Positions 45,175 to 55,425 of a stretch of 64,000 nt of DNA are shown in pieces. The first letter of the stretch is position 1. Every line of letters begins with the position of its first letter. Both the position numbers and the translations under genes were made by a program. This DNA comes from Verrucomicrobiales bacterium (GTDB taxonomy: Bacteria > Verrucomicrobiota > Verrucomicrobiae > Limisphaerales > UBA1100), in NCBI GenBank assembly GCA_002721895.1, contig PBLV01000011.1, forward strand, positions 1 to 64,000. The letters run 5' to 3'. The notes beneath the pieces are model-generated. The model did not search any database, was not told the origin of the DNA, and worked only from the letters and a program-made list of their open reading frames with translations.

Positions 45175-47304
45175 ATGAAACCTGTGGTTCAACTTTTTCT
45201 CGGAATGGCTCTCGGGCTGTTTGCATCCCTTCCCTCCAATGCCAACCCCGGTCAGGTGGACAAGCTCATCAAGGCCGACAACGCCAAACATGAGCGCGGC
45301 ATCACCCAGACCGCTGGGGGCATCAACGACATGGCCTTTTTGCGCCGCGTCACCGTCGATCTGATCGGGCGCATCCCAACCCATAAGGAGATCAAGCAAT
45401 ACCTCGCTTGGCCCGCCACTGAGCGTCGTGCGAAGCTGGTGGAAACGCTCCTGACAGAGGCCCGCTACGCCGACCGCTGGACGGTGTTTTTTGCCGACAT
45501 CCTCCGCATTCGCAGCAACGCCACCGGCGGCAATTCACTTTTGGCCTACATGCACAAGGCCGTGCGCGAAAACCGCCCGTGGGATGAGTTGGCCCGGGAG
45601 ATGATTTCCGCCAACGGCACCACCGGCAAGGTTCCGGCCGTCGGTTTCATCTTGGGCGAAGACGCCGATCCCATGTCGTTGGCGGCGGCCACCAGCCAAA
45701 TGTTTCTGGGTGTGCGCATGCAATGCGCGCAGTGTCACAATCACCCGTTTGATGTCTGGAAGCAAAAACAGTTCTACGAGTTGGCCACCTACTTCGGCAA
45801 GACACGCCGGGTCGAGAATCAATTCTCCCGTCGGGTTTATACCACCGAAGCCAAGGACACCACCGTTCTTTGGCCGCCCGAACGCCGTAAGCCACCGGAG
45901 CGCTTTCCGGTCGCACCCAAGTTCCCCATCGATTTTGATGAGTACACGGAAAAGCCCAGTTTCGTGAAGCGATTGGAAGCCAAGCGGGAGGCCATCCGGA
46001 TCGCTCAAACAAAGGGCGCCGAGGGCAAACAACTCGACGATCTTCTTGATGATGTCGACACCACCAAAGCCTTTACCAAGGCCGGCTTCAACCGTGACGT
46101 GGCCGAGGAAGCCAAGGCCCAGACCCGCGCCTTGGACGTGGTCGGCGACCTCTACAAACAAAGTGTCGACCGCACCACCTTGTCCAAGCTCATCACCCAC
46201 CCCTACAACCGCTATTTCTCGCGGAACATGGTCAACCGACTCTGGGCTGAGCTGGTGGGCCGCGGATTTTATGAGCCCGTCGACAACTTTCAGGACATCG
46301 TCAGCCACAAACAAACGCTCAACTACCTGTGCGAGGAATTCGTCGCTCAAGGGTACGATGTCAAATGGCTCATCAGCACCATTGTGCAAACTCAAGCCTA
46401 CGCGCGCGGACACCTCGGCGACAGCCATACCGTGGAGGAAATTCGTCACGCAGAGGAGGCCTTCACTGCCACCCGGCAACGGCGAATGATCAGCGAAGTC
46501 CTGTACGATAGCGTTGTCATAGCCGGACACCTCACCGATTACAAGTGGCCGGCCGGCGTAAACATCCGCACCTACACCGAGCGCGTGCGGATACCCATCG
46601 GCCCCGTGGAGGGCGGCGAAAGCCAGCCCGGCACCGCGTCGCCCCTACCTCCCTCGGGACAACCCAACATGCAGCCCAGCATGATGGCCATGAAGGCTGG
46701 TGGAGGCTATGACCTTGAAAACCAGATCTCACTCAACTTTGATGAATTGTTGAAGAGCGAGCTCAAGAAGGATCTTGAGTCCATGAAACAAATGAGCGAC
46801 GCCGAGTTGGAGCGTCAGCGCCGCATGCAGGAAATGGCCATGCAGCGACAGGCCAACAACCCGCGCATGCGCTACAAGAGCGAGTTGGTGGAGCGCAAAG
46901 TAGACGACAATCCACGCTTTGGCAGCACCATGCGGATGGCCACGCCAGCCCCGCCCGCGCACTTCCTGCGCGTGTTCGGCCAGCCCGCCCGTGACGGCCT
47001 CGGTCAGTTCCGTGACGAGACTCCTTCCATGCGGCAGCAACTGATGATGCTCAATGGCAAGGCCACCCACGAAGCTTCTCGGGTGGGGCCGTTCGAGCCC
47101 ATGTATAAACTCCTCGGCGTCGACAAGCAGAACGTCGATGGCGCCATCCGGCTGGCCTATCTGGAGATTCTCACCCGCCAGCCCGATGCGGAGGAATTGG
47201 CCTTTGCCAAGCAAGTCGTTGGCACTGGCAAACCTGCAATGGACGGCATGGCCGACCTTCGCTGGGCCCTGTTTAACAGCAACGAATTCCGATACCTCCC
47301 GTAA
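45175..47304 (+). CDS. DUF1549/DUF1553 protein
   Basis: 709 residues from the ATG at 45175, which gives a signal peptide ending near SNA-NP. DUF1549 about 40-215 (FLRRVTVDLIGRIPTHKEIKQYL) with the MQCAQCHNHPFDVWKQKQFY CxxCH motif near 180; DUF1553 from about 335 (RNMVNRLWAELVGRGFYEP) to the end. Unlike the other copies it has a Met/Gln-rich segment at about 500-570. It forms a two-gene unit with the DUF1501 gene 35 nt downstream. Confidence 0.9.
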   Translation: MKPVVQLFLGMALGLFASLPSNANPGQVDKLIKADNAKHERGITQTAGGINDMAFLRRVTVDLIGRIPTHKEIKQYLAWPATERRAKLVETLLTEARYADRWTVFFADILRIRSNATGGNSLLAYMHKAVRENRPWDELAREMISANGTTGKVPAVGFILGEDADPMSLAAATSQMFLGVRMQCAQCHNHPFDVWKQKQFYELATYFGKTRRVENQFSRRVYTTEAKDTTVLWPPERRKPPERFPVAPKFPIDFDEYTEKPSFVKRLEAKREAIRIAQTKGAEGKQLDDLLDDVDTTKAFTKAGFNRDVAEEAKAQTRALDVVGDLYKQSVDRTTLSKLITHPYNRYFSRNMVNRLWAELVGRGFYEPVDNFQDIVSHKQTLNYLCEEFVAQGYDVKWLISTIVQTQAYARGHLGDSHTVEEIRHAEEAFTATRQRRMISEVLYDSVVIAGHLTDYKWPAGVNIRTYTERVRIPIGPVEGGESQPGTASPLPPSGQPNMQPSMMAMKAGGGYDLENQISLNFDELLKSELKKDLESMKQMSDAELERQRRMQEMAMQRQANNPRMRYKSELVERKVDDNPRFGSTMRMATPAPPAHFLRVFGQPARDGLGQFRDETPSMRQQLMMLNGKATHEASRVGPFEPMYKLLGVDKQNVDGAIRLAYLEILTRQPDAEELAFAKQVVGTGKPAMDGMADLRWALFNSNEFRYLP

Positions 47305-47339
47305 TTGAAATCGGTTTAACCAAAAAATAAGGAGCACAA

Positions 47340-48602
47340 ATGAACCAAGGATGCCTTGACTACCAAATGACGCGGCGCCGCATGCTGGGACTCTCCAGCG
47401 CCACGCTGCTCGGCATGCCCATCGCCCAAATGCTGGCGCGAGCGGGAGAAACCAAGAACGCCAAGTGCGATCACGTCATCCTCTTCTGGAACGGCGGCGG
47501 CATGAGCCACATCGACACGTGGGATCCCAAACCGGGCCGACCCGTGGCGGGTGAGTTTGATCCCATCGCCACCTCGGCCGATGGCATTCAGATCAGCAGC
47601 ATTTTCCCCAAACTGGCCAAGCAGATGCATCATGCCGCACTGGTCCGCTCGATCGCCGGCACCAACGGTGCCCATGGCCGCGCCTCCTACCAGTTGCAAA
47701 CCAGCTACAACCAGAGCGGCAACCTTGTGCATCCGGGCATCGGCTCGATCGTAACACACGAGAAGGAGCGCCTTGGCGACCTGCCGTCTTTCATCACCAT
47801 CAGCGGTAATGCGCGCCGCGCCGGTTATCTCGGCCAGCGCTGCGAGGCCTACTATGTTGGCCGCCCCGGCGAAAAGGATCCCTACCTCGCCTTCCCTGCC
47901 GGCATCACCAATGTGCGCGGCAACAAGCGTCTGGATATCCTCAAGCAAATCAACCTGCGCAAACAGGCCAAGCTTAGCGCCACGGAGTTGAAGGCTGTTG
48001 ACACCGCCACACGCGAAGCCGTCAACCTCATGCGCAGCCCCACACTCAAGTCCTTTGAGCTTGAGAAGGAGGATCCCATGACCTTGGAGCGCTACGGCGA
48101 CACGGACTTTGGACGGGGTGCCCTGCTCGCCCGCAAGCTGGTGGAAACCGGCGTTCGGTTCGTGCAGATCAACCGCGGCGGGTTTGACACACACAACAAT
48201 AACTTCCCCGCCATGCAAAACCACGGCGACGTGATGGACCCGGCGCTGGCCTCTCTCATCGAGGACCTTGCCGCCAGCGGCAAGCTCGCCAGTACCATGG
48301 TTATCATGCTCAGTGAATTCGGCCGCACCCCGCGCATCAACAACAACGCCGGGCGCGACCACTGGGCGCGGTGCTTCAGTTGCTTCATGGCTGGCGGCGG
48401 CATTCAGGGTGGTCAGGTCATTGGCAAATCCGACGAGGATGCCATGGGCCCCGCCGAGAGGCCCGTAAACCCGAACGATCTCCACGCGACCATTTGTCAT
48501 GCGCTGGGCATCGACCACACCAAGGAAGTCGAGACTCCGCTCGGCCGTCCCATGCGTCTCATTAGCGAGGGTGCCAAGCCGGTGATGGAACTCTTCGGCT
48601 AG
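47340..48602 (+). CDS. DUF1501 family protein, Tat-exported
   Basis: 420 residues, with an AAGGAG ribosome-binding site. Tat signal TRRRMLGLSSATLLG near 11-25. Motifs: LFWNGGGMSHIDTWDPKPG near 49 and LSEFGRTPRINNNAGRDHW near 321. Partner of the upstream DUF1549/DUF1553 gene. A strong terminator follows at 48619-48651, closing the unit. Confidence 0.93.
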   Translation: MNQGCLDYQMTRRRMLGLSSATLLGMPIAQMLARAGETKNAKCDHVILFWNGGGMSHIDTWDPKPGRPVAGEFDPIATSADGIQISSIFPKLAKQMHHAALVRSIAGTNGAHGRASYQLQTSYNQSGNLVHPGIGSIVTHEKERLGDLPSFITISGNARRAGYLGQRCEAYYVGRPGEKDPYLAFPAGITNVRGNKRLDILKQINLRKQAKLSATELKAVDTATREAVNLMRSPTLKSFELEKEDPMTLERYGDTDFGRGALLARKLVETGVRFVQINRGGFDTHNNNFPAMQNHGDVMDPALASLIEDLAASGKLASTMVIMLSEFGRTPRINNNAGRDHWARCFSCFMAGGGIQGGQVIGKSDEDAMGPAERPVNPNDLHATICHALGIDHTKEVETPLGRPMRLISEGAKPVMELFG

Positions 48603-48618
48603 AAAACCGATCCTCAAG

Positions 48619-48651
48619 ACGCCCCGCCAATGCTCCGGCGGGGCGTTTTTT
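48619..48651 (+). terminator. Rho-independent terminator after the DUF1501 gene
   Basis: Ten-base-pair GC-rich stem (48619-48628 with 48637-48646), 8-nt loop, then T6. It ends the two-gene unit 45175-48602 and separates it from the RND efflux operon. Confidence 0.9.
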
Positions 48652-48760
48652 GTGCTCAAAATTATCAGTCTTACTCAAATTCCGCTCAATTTCCGGGAAA
48701 AAATGCCGATAACAACTTGAAGCCAGAGAGGGAATGCCCCCATTGTGCTGACCGATCAAA

Positions 48761-50152
48761 ATGAAAGGGCATTGTTACATGTCCCCCGCCGTTGTCGCGT
48801 GGGGATTCGTGGGTTGCGTGTCGCCCGATACGAAACCCGCCAGCAGCCTCAGTGTGCCTGCCCGTTTCAGCACGGCATCAACCAACGCGCCCGTGGCCAA
48901 CGGCTGGCTGACTGATTTCAACGCTCCTCGTCTCGAATCACTTGTCCGTGAAGCTCTGGAAAACAATCCGGACATCAGGCTCACAGCCGCCCGCTTGAAA
49001 ACTTCCGTGGCCGAGGCACGCATCGCCGGCGCAGATCGAAAGCCACAAATAGAGGCCAGCTTCAATGCCTCACGAACCAAGCGCAGCAGCAGCACGGGGT
49101 TCAAGTTGAACACCAGCCGTGCCAACCGCTTCGGCCCCAGCCTGAACCTGTCCTGGGAACTGGATGTCTGGGGCCGGCTGGCCGACGCCCGCGCCGCCGC
49201 CCATCTCGACGCGGAACAAGCCGCCGCCAACTTGGAAGCGGCCCGTTTGTCCCTTGCCGCCAACACCGCCAAGGCCTGGTTCGATGCCTCCGAAACACAT
49301 CTCCAAGTCCAACTTGCCAACCGTACCCTGGACAGTTACGAGAAAAATCTAACCGTCCTTGAAGAAGGTCTACGGCGAGGCCTTGTCGAGGCACTCGACG
49401 TGCGCCTGATGCGCACCAGCGTCCAGAACGCCCGCAACCAACTCGCTCTTCGAAAACGCCAACACGACGGTGCCCGGCGCACACTCGAAGTCCTGGCAGG
49501 CCGGTATCCCAGAAAGGAACTGGAAGCCTCCGCTGCCCTGCCAAAAATGGAAAAAACAGTCCCCACAGGATTGCCCTCGGGATTGCTCGAACGCCGGCCC
49601 GACATCATTGCCGCGCAAACCAAGTTCAACGCCACGCACCGGCGCGTAGCCGCGGCCCGCAAGGCTTTACTACCCAAGATCAGCCTCACCGCCAGCGGCG
49701 GCACATCCAGCGATGAGTTGAAGGACGTCCTCGATATCGACCACAACGTCTGGTCCTTGGTCGCAAACCTCACACAACCTCTTCTGAATGGCGGACGACT
49801 TCGGGCGCAGGTTGACCGTGCCCGCGCATTGCGCGAAGAGGCACGTTTTGAATTCATCCAAGCCGCACTGGCAGCATTTCAGGAAGTGGAAACCTCACTC
49901 GCTGCGGAAATGTTTCTGAAGGAACAAGTCGCCGCCCTTGATGAAGCAGCAGCCGAGGCGCGCAAGGCAGAAGCGCTTGCTCTGTCCGAATATCAAGCTG
50001 GCCTAGTGGAAATCATTGCCGTGCTGGAGGCGCAGCGGCGAAGCTTCGACGCCCAACGGTCCCTGATCGAGATGCAAAACGAAAGGCTGCAAAACCGCGT
50101 TGATCTTTACCTCGCACTCGGCGGCCCCTTCGAAAGTGCCCCCGAAAAGTGA
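48761..50152 (+). CDS. RND efflux outer-membrane lipoprotein (TolC/NodT family)
   Basis: 463 residues. Lipobox-like GFVGC (Cys19) at the N-terminus. The two outer-membrane efflux domains are visible as long helices (about 55-245 and 270-455), with the internal VSVAARKALLPKI-like AARKALLPKISLTASGG stretch and the repeated ALREEARFEFIQAALAAFQEVETSL helix. Forms the outer-membrane channel of a tripartite pump with the two following genes. Start may be 48761 or 48779. Confidence 0.88.
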   Translation: MKGHCYMSPAVVAWGFVGCVSPDTKPASSLSVPARFSTASTNAPVANGWLTDFNAPRLESLVREALENNPDIRLTAARLKTSVAEARIAGADRKPQIEASFNASRTKRSSSTGFKLNTSRANRFGPSLNLSWELDVWGRLADARAAAHLDAEQAAANLEAARLSLAANTAKAWFDASETHLQVQLANRTLDSYEKNLTVLEEGLRRGLVEALDVRLMRTSVQNARNQLALRKRQHDGARRTLEVLAGRYPRKELEASAALPKMEKTVPTGLPSGLLERRPDIIAAQTKFNATHRRVAAARKALLPKISLTASGGTSSDELKDVLDIDHNVWSLVANLTQPLLNGGRLRAQVDRARALREEARFEFIQAALAAFQEVETSLAAEMFLKEQVAALDEAAAEARKAEALALSEYQAGLVEIIAVLEAQRRSFDAQRSLIEMQNERLQNRVDLYLALGGPFESAPEK

Positions 50153-51633
50153 AGGACAAGCGTAAAGAACTCGCCCACGACAAGGCGGAGAAGCCCCATA
50201 CGGGTGGCCATCTGCTGCGCGCGGTTGTGGGATTGCTCGTAGGCGGGACGATTCTTGGCGGCAGCGCGTTTGCAGCCTGGCATTTCTGGAACACCCGACC
50301 TCTCACCCGGCCCATGTCCAAGGCGCGCCCCCCATTGCAGGTAGAGGTCATCCCGCTACAACCGATCGACTTTGCCGTGCGGGTTCCATCGCAGGGACGG
50401 GTCAAGGCCCGGGCGGTCAGCGGCATTGTTCCGGAAGTCACGGGGCGCATCGTGAAGATCGCCGCGGATTTTCGGGAAGGCGGTTCCTTCGAGCCCAGCC
50501 AGCCTCTTGTGTGGCTGGATCCCACCAACGCCATCCATGCCATCGCAGAGGCCAACGCAACCGTGCGCCAACTTCAGGCCAAGCTGGACCTCGAGCGCAT
50601 CAATCGCTCCAGTTACACCAATGCCGTCACCCTCGCTCAGGCTGAGCTTCGCAAGACAGAGGCCGCGCTTGAACTCGCGCACGCCAGGCAAGCCGCAGCG
50701 ATCGCCAGCCTCAAGCTCCTCGGCACTTTTGACAACTCGACCCCTTTGGCCCGGCACGAGCCACAGGTGAAAGAATCCACCGCCACGGTCCAGTCCGCCG
50801 CCGCGGAACTGGCCAAGGCGTTGGCAGATTTGAAACAGCGCCCATCCCGGATGGAGGCGGAGCTGCAGGCGCAGATCGACGCTGCCGGAGCTCGGCTGAG
50901 CCGCGCCCAAACCGACTTGGCCCGAACGATCATTCGCGCCCCCAGTTTCGACGGCCGCATTGTGGAAAAGAGCGCCGACGTGGGACAGCATGTGTCCACC
51001 AGCACCACCCTTGCGCGTGCCATTGCGGTGGATTACGCCGAAGTGCGCCTGCCCATATCCCGGAGCCTTCTCGCGCAGATTGAGATGCCCAGCATTTCTG
51101 ATTCCACAAACTCCGGCCCGGTCGTCGACATTCATCTTCCAACCAGCGATTCAAACAGTCCGCCCGATTGGACCGGCCGTATTGAACGTACCGAGGCGCG
51201 TGTAGATCGTTCCAGCCAGCAACACTTCCTGATTGCCCGAGTCAATGCTCCCTTTGCGCAACCTCCGTTCCTTCACGAGGGACTTTTCGTTCGGGCCCGC
51301 ATCCATGGCCGCGTGCATACAGGCGTCTTTGAAATTCCCCGAGTCGCCGTACGCCGTGGTGGCGAAATCCTTCTGGTTGACCAGGAGAACCGTTTGCGCC
51401 GAGTCCGCATGGCCGAGGCATTATGGCGGGATGAAAGGAAAATCCTGATCCGCGAGGTCATCCAAGACAATAAGCGACGCCCCTTGCGTGCTGGCGAACG
51501 GCTGTGCATTAGCAACGTGGATTATGCCCCGGAGGGCGAACTTGTAGTCCCCAACCGCGATGGCAAACCCCTGCCCCGGAGCCGGCCAAAGGGGCAAAAG
51601 CGGCCCGGCAAGGCGCATTTCAGCAAGCAATGA
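50149..51633 (+). CDS. RND efflux periplasmic adaptor (HlyD/AcrA family)
   Basis: 494 residues, GTG start overlapping the channel gene stop by 4 nt. Membrane helix about 22-45, then beta-barrel and lipoyl halves around a coiled-coil hairpin (about 125-265), with the IIRAPSFDGRIVEKSADVGQHVS lipoyl motif near 260-285. Longer than most adaptors by about 80-100 residues. Links the inner-membrane pump to the channel. Confidence 0.9.
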   Translation: MKDKRKELAHDKAEKPHTGGHLLRAVVGLLVGGTILGGSAFAAWHFWNTRPLTRPMSKARPPLQVEVIPLQPIDFAVRVPSQGRVKARAVSGIVPEVTGRIVKIAADFREGGSFEPSQPLVWLDPTNAIHAIAEANATVRQLQAKLDLERINRSSYTNAVTLAQAELRKTEAALELAHARQAAAIASLKLLGTFDNSTPLARHEPQVKESTATVQSAAAELAKALADLKQRPSRMEAELQAQIDAAGARLSRAQTDLARTIIRAPSFDGRIVEKSADVGQHVSTSTTLARAIAVDYAEVRLPISRSLLAQIEMPSISDSTNSGPVVDIHLPTSDSNSPPDWTGRIERTEARVDRSSQQHFLIARVNAPFAQPPFLHEGLFVRARIHGRVHTGVFEIPRVAVRRGGEILLVDQENRLRRVRMAEALWRDERKILIREVIQDNKRRPLRAGERLCISNVDYAPEGELVVPNRDGKPLPRSRPKGQKRPGKAHFSKQ

Positions 51634-54600
51634 ACGCCTTGATCGCATGGTTTGCCCGGAATGGCGTGGCGGCCAACCTGCTGATGGCATTCATCATCTT
51701 GGCAGGCTTGAATGGCATTGTAAACCGGCTGCCCGTGGAGGTCTTCCCAGATTTTGGCGCGGACGAGGTTGAGGTGCTCGTTAACTACCGAGGCGCCACG
51801 CCCGAGCAAGTGGAGGAAGCCATCGTGCAACCGATCGAGATGAGCATCGGCGATCTGGTGGGAGTCGAGGAGATCCGCAGCACGGCCTCCGAGGGACGGG
51901 CCAGCGTGGATATCGAGGTGGCACAGGATCACGATCCCGCCGAGCTACGCAACGACATCAAAAACCGGGTTGACGGCATCACCTCTTTTCCCGAGGGCAT
52001 TGAGCCACCCGTTGTCCGCTTGGAGCAAAGTTTGCACGAGGTCTTGACCTTAATCCTACACGGCGACCTGTCGGAGAATGACCTTCGAAAGCTCGGCGAA
52101 CAGGCGCGCGATGAAATCGGCCGACTGGAGGGCATTTCGCGCGTGAAAATGCGGGGGGTGCGCAACTACGAAATTGCCATCGAGGTTTCCGAGACCGTGT
52201 TGCGTGAGCACGGCTTAACGCTGCAAGATGTGGCCGACGCCGTACGCCGTTCCGCGGTGGATATTCCCGGCGGAAACATCCGTACCCACGCCGGGGACAT
52301 TCTCGTGCGTACCGAAGGCCGTGCGTATGTACAGGCTGAGTTTGAGCAAATCATCATCCGGCCCCGGGAGGACGGCACACACCTGACCTTGGGTGAATTG
52401 GCGACAATTTCAGACGGATTCGAGGAGGATGAGGCCATCATGAAATTCAATGGCCGCCGATGCATCGTTGTACATGTGGCCCGTACAGGGAACCAGAATG
52501 CCCTGGAAATTGCCGCCAAGGTGAAGGGTTTTCTGGTTGATTACCGTGCACGACTCCCCGAGGGCGTGGCCATCGACCTTTGGAATGACCGAGCCTCCAT
52601 CGTCTCCAAGCGATTAAACACCCTTTCCGACAGCGCCCTGTACGGCGGCATTTTCATCATCACCCTGTTAGGGCTCTTTCTCAGGCCGGCGGTAGCACTT
52701 TGGGTTTGTGTGGGTATCCCTGTGGCATTCATGGGTGGCTTTGCACTAATGCCGTGGCTGGGTGTCTCCATCAACCTGTTCACCCTTTACGGGTTCATTC
52801 TGGTCCTGGGAATTGTCGTCGATGACGCCATCGTCACCGGTGAGATTATCCATGTGCACCAGCAGCGCGGCGGCAACGGGCTTGATGCAGCCATCCGAGG
52901 GACGCAGGAAATCGCCGTGCCCGTGATCTTTGGTGTGCTCACCACGGTCATCGCCTTCACGCCCTTGATGATGGTTGAGGGGAGGCGCGGCCTCATCTTC
53001 ATGCAGATTCCAGCCGTGGTCATTCCTGTCCTCCTTTTCTCGCTGGTGGAATCCAAGCTCATCCTCCCCGCCCATCTGAAATACCTTTCCACCGGGAAAC
53101 CCAAGCGCGAAAAACTCAACCCACTCGCCCGCATCCAGCGTACTTTCGCGGATGGCTTGGAATGGTTTGTTGAGAAGATTTATCAGCCCGTTCTTTCCCT
53201 GGCGTCACGCCATCGCTATGTCACCCTTTGCCTGTTTCTCGGCGTTGGAGGAATGGTGTGCGCCTATACCTATTCCGGCCATATCAAATCCATCTACTTC
53301 CCACAGATAGACAGCGAATATGGCACCGTACGGCTGATCATGCCTCAAGGCACGCCGCTGGAGGTAACGGGTGACAAAATTGACCAAATCCGGCGTGCCA
53401 CAATTGAACTGCGGAAGGATTACACCGGGGAGTTCATGGATCCAAACACGGGTAATATATCGCGTCGCAGCCTCATCGAGGACATTCTGATCACGACCGG
53501 TGGCGCAAACATTGCCGGAGTTCGTGGACGCGCCGAATCAGGCACACCCCACATCGCCGAGGCCTCTTTCCACATGGTCCCGCCGGAGGATCGCGGCGGC
53601 TTTCTTGACGCCCGCATCCGTGATGCCAACACCCGCACCCTCATCGGCGAATTGCGAAAAAAAATCGGCCCCATTCCCGGTGCGGAGGAACTGACCACCC
53701 GAGCAGTCATTGGCCGGTTTCGCGAACCCATCGCCATCCTGCTCAAGATGCCCTACGTGCAGCGCACGGCCGAGGAGGCTGCGCAGGACTTGCAGTCAGC
53801 CGCCAATGCCATCAAGGCTGAGCTGCGCCGACATCCGGGATTGTTTGACATCAATGACACCTTTGAACGATCCAAGGAGGAAGCCAAGCCCGACCTCAAA
53901 CCCAGCGCCATGCAGCGAGGATTCACCCGGCTGGAAGTTGGCCAACAAGTCAGCGGTGCCTTCTTTGGCCACGAGGCTCAACGTGTCCAGCGAGGGCAGA
54001 ACGAAATCCGCGTGATGGTCCGCTATCCCCGCGCTGAACGCGAAAGCCTGGCCCACCTTGAAGCCATGCACATCCGCGCGCCCGACGGCGCCGACACACC
54101 ATTAGCCGAAATTGCCGACATTCGAATCGGGAGCAGTTACACCGCCATTCGCCGCACCGACCTTGCGCGGACGCTCATGGTCTTTGCCGATGCCGACAAG
54201 GAAAAAGCCAACCTGGAAGAAATCCGGAAAGCACTCGACAAGAAACTCGCCACCATCGTCGCCCCCTACCCCGGCATGATGTACAGCTTCGAGGGCGAAG
54301 GCCGTGAACGGCGGGAATCTTTTGATGCCCTGCACATCGGTGGCGTCATGGTGCTCCTCGGCATTTACGCCATGCTCGCCATTCCCTTTCGCAGTTATCT
54401 CCAGCCGCTCATCGTTATGAGCGTCATTCCCTTCGGGCTTGTCGGTGCGGTGTTAGGCCACATGGTCATGGGCGCGCCCATCAGCATCATGAGCGCCTTT
54501 GGCGCGCTGGCGCTGTGTGGAGTCGTGGTCAACGACTCCCTGGTCATGGCCCACTACATCAACCGCAGCCGTGATGAGGGCCTGCCCCTGCTTGAAGCCG

Positions 54601-54872
54601 TCCGGACCGCCGGCGGCGCACGCTTCCGCCCCATCCTCCTCACCAGCCTCACGACCTTTGGCGGCATCCTGCCCACCATGTTTGAATCCAGCACTCAGGC
54701 CAAATTTGTCATCCCCATGGGCATTAGCCTCGGCTGGGGCATCCTCTTCGCCACCTTCATTACCCTCTTACTCATCCCCATTTGCTACCTTATTCTCGAG
54801 GATATCCGCAGCCTATTTTCCCGCTACTGGGCTTGGCAAACCGGTCGCAAACCCTCCCCGGCCCCAACCTGA
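51630..54872 (+). CDS. RND efflux inner-membrane permease (HAE1-type)
   Basis: 1080 residues, ATG overlapping the adaptor stop by 4 nt. Family strings: PVEVFPDFGADEVEVLVNYRGATPEQVEEAI, GIVVDDAIVTGE (proton-relay aspartates in helix 4) and a second-half helix cluster ending in ATFITLLLIPICYLI. The substrate-binding loops are intact in length. The drug or lipid substrate cannot be told from sequence. Last gene of the operon. Confidence 0.93.
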   Translation: MNALIAWFARNGVAANLLMAFIILAGLNGIVNRLPVEVFPDFGADEVEVLVNYRGATPEQVEEAIVQPIEMSIGDLVGVEEIRSTASEGRASVDIEVAQDHDPAELRNDIKNRVDGITSFPEGIEPPVVRLEQSLHEVLTLILHGDLSENDLRKLGEQARDEIGRLEGISRVKMRGVRNYEIAIEVSETVLREHGLTLQDVADAVRRSAVDIPGGNIRTHAGDILVRTEGRAYVQAEFEQIIIRPREDGTHLTLGELATISDGFEEDEAIMKFNGRRCIVVHVARTGNQNALEIAAKVKGFLVDYRARLPEGVAIDLWNDRASIVSKRLNTLSDSALYGGIFIITLLGLFLRPAVALWVCVGIPVAFMGGFALMPWLGVSINLFTLYGFILVLGIVVDDAIVTGEIIHVHQQRGGNGLDAAIRGTQEIAVPVIFGVLTTVIAFTPLMMVEGRRGLIFMQIPAVVIPVLLFSLVESKLILPAHLKYLSTGKPKREKLNPLARIQRTFADGLEWFVEKIYQPVLSLASRHRYVTLCLFLGVGGMVCAYTYSGHIKSIYFPQIDSEYGTVRLIMPQGTPLEVTGDKIDQIRRATIELRKDYTGEFMDPNTGNISRRSLIEDILITTGGANIAGVRGRAESGTPHIAEASFHMVPPEDRGGFLDARIRDANTRTLIGELRKKIGPIPGAEELTTRAVIGRFREPIAILLKMPYVQRTAEEAAQDLQSAANAIKAELRRHPGLFDINDTFERSKEEAKPDLKPSAMQRGFTRLEVGQQVSGAFFGHEAQRVQRGQNEIRVMVRYPRAERESLAHLEAMHIRAPDGADTPLAEIADIRIGSSYTAIRRTDLARTLMVFADADKEKANLEEIRKALDKKLATIVAPYPGMMYSFEGEGRERRESFDALHIGGVMVLLGIYAMLAIPFRSYLQPLIVMSVIPFGLVGAVLGHMVMGAPISIMSAFGALALCGVVVNDSLVMAHYINRSRDEGLPLLEAVRTAGGARFRPILLTSLTTFGGILPTMFESSTQAKFVIPMGISLGWGILFATFITLLLIPICYLILEDIRSLFSRYWAWQTGRKPSPAPT

Positions 54873-54911
54873 ACTTGATTCTGTTAGCAATTCAAGTTAG
54901 TATGCTAATTG

Positions 54912-55346
54912 ATGATGCTGGCGGTCATTGAGATTTTCCTGGAGCTACTCATTGAGGTCATGTTCGAAGGCGCCATTTGCAGCTTCTTCTGTCTGCTGGG
55001 CGACTTCCTGTCCGCTATGCTGGAAAAAGCCAGTGATGCCGCAGAGGCCGTCAGCGACGCCGCCGCCACCGCCAAGGCCGGCTGTGGAATGTTCGTCCTA
55101 CTGCTCGTCATGGGTGCCGGCACCGGCTGGGTCATCTCCGAGGTGTTTCCGGAAAAAATATTCGCCTCCATCCCCATCACCGGCATCAGTCTTTTGATCA
55201 CCCCACTGTTAATGGGCGGCCTAATGAGCCTGTGGGGTGCCTGGAAAGCCGACCATGACTACGGCGCCTCATTCATGGCCACTTTTATCGGGGGAGCCCT
55301 GTTCGGCTTTGCAGCCGCCGGCGCGCGGCTTATGATCCTGAGCTAA
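54912..55346 (+). CDS. Small multi-helix membrane protein, unknown
   Basis: 144 residues from the ATG at 54912 (54915 equally possible). Four hydrophobic segments at about 2-32, 50-75, 80-105 and 118-140, with an Ala-rich amphipathic stretch (SDAAEAVSDAAATAKAG) after the first. It follows the RND permease by 39 nt and may be co-transcribed. No recognised family. Confidence 0.55.
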   Translation: MMLAVIEIFLELLIEVMFEGAICSFFCLLGDFLSAMLEKASDAAEAVSDAAATAKAGCGMFVLLLVMGAGTGWVISEVFPEKIFASIPITGISLLITPLLMGGLMSLWGAWKADHDYGASFMATFIGGALFGFAAAGARLMILS

Positions 55347-55425
55347 GTTTTAACATACATGACGAATCCTTTACCTCGAATAACAACAAAAATATAGACG
55401 CCATACGAAGTTAGGTTTAACTACT

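Noticed and set aside
54872..54898. Inverted repeat AACTTGA/TCAAGTT after the RND permease gene, as a terminator
   Set aside because: Only 7 bp with a 13-nt loop and no T-run.
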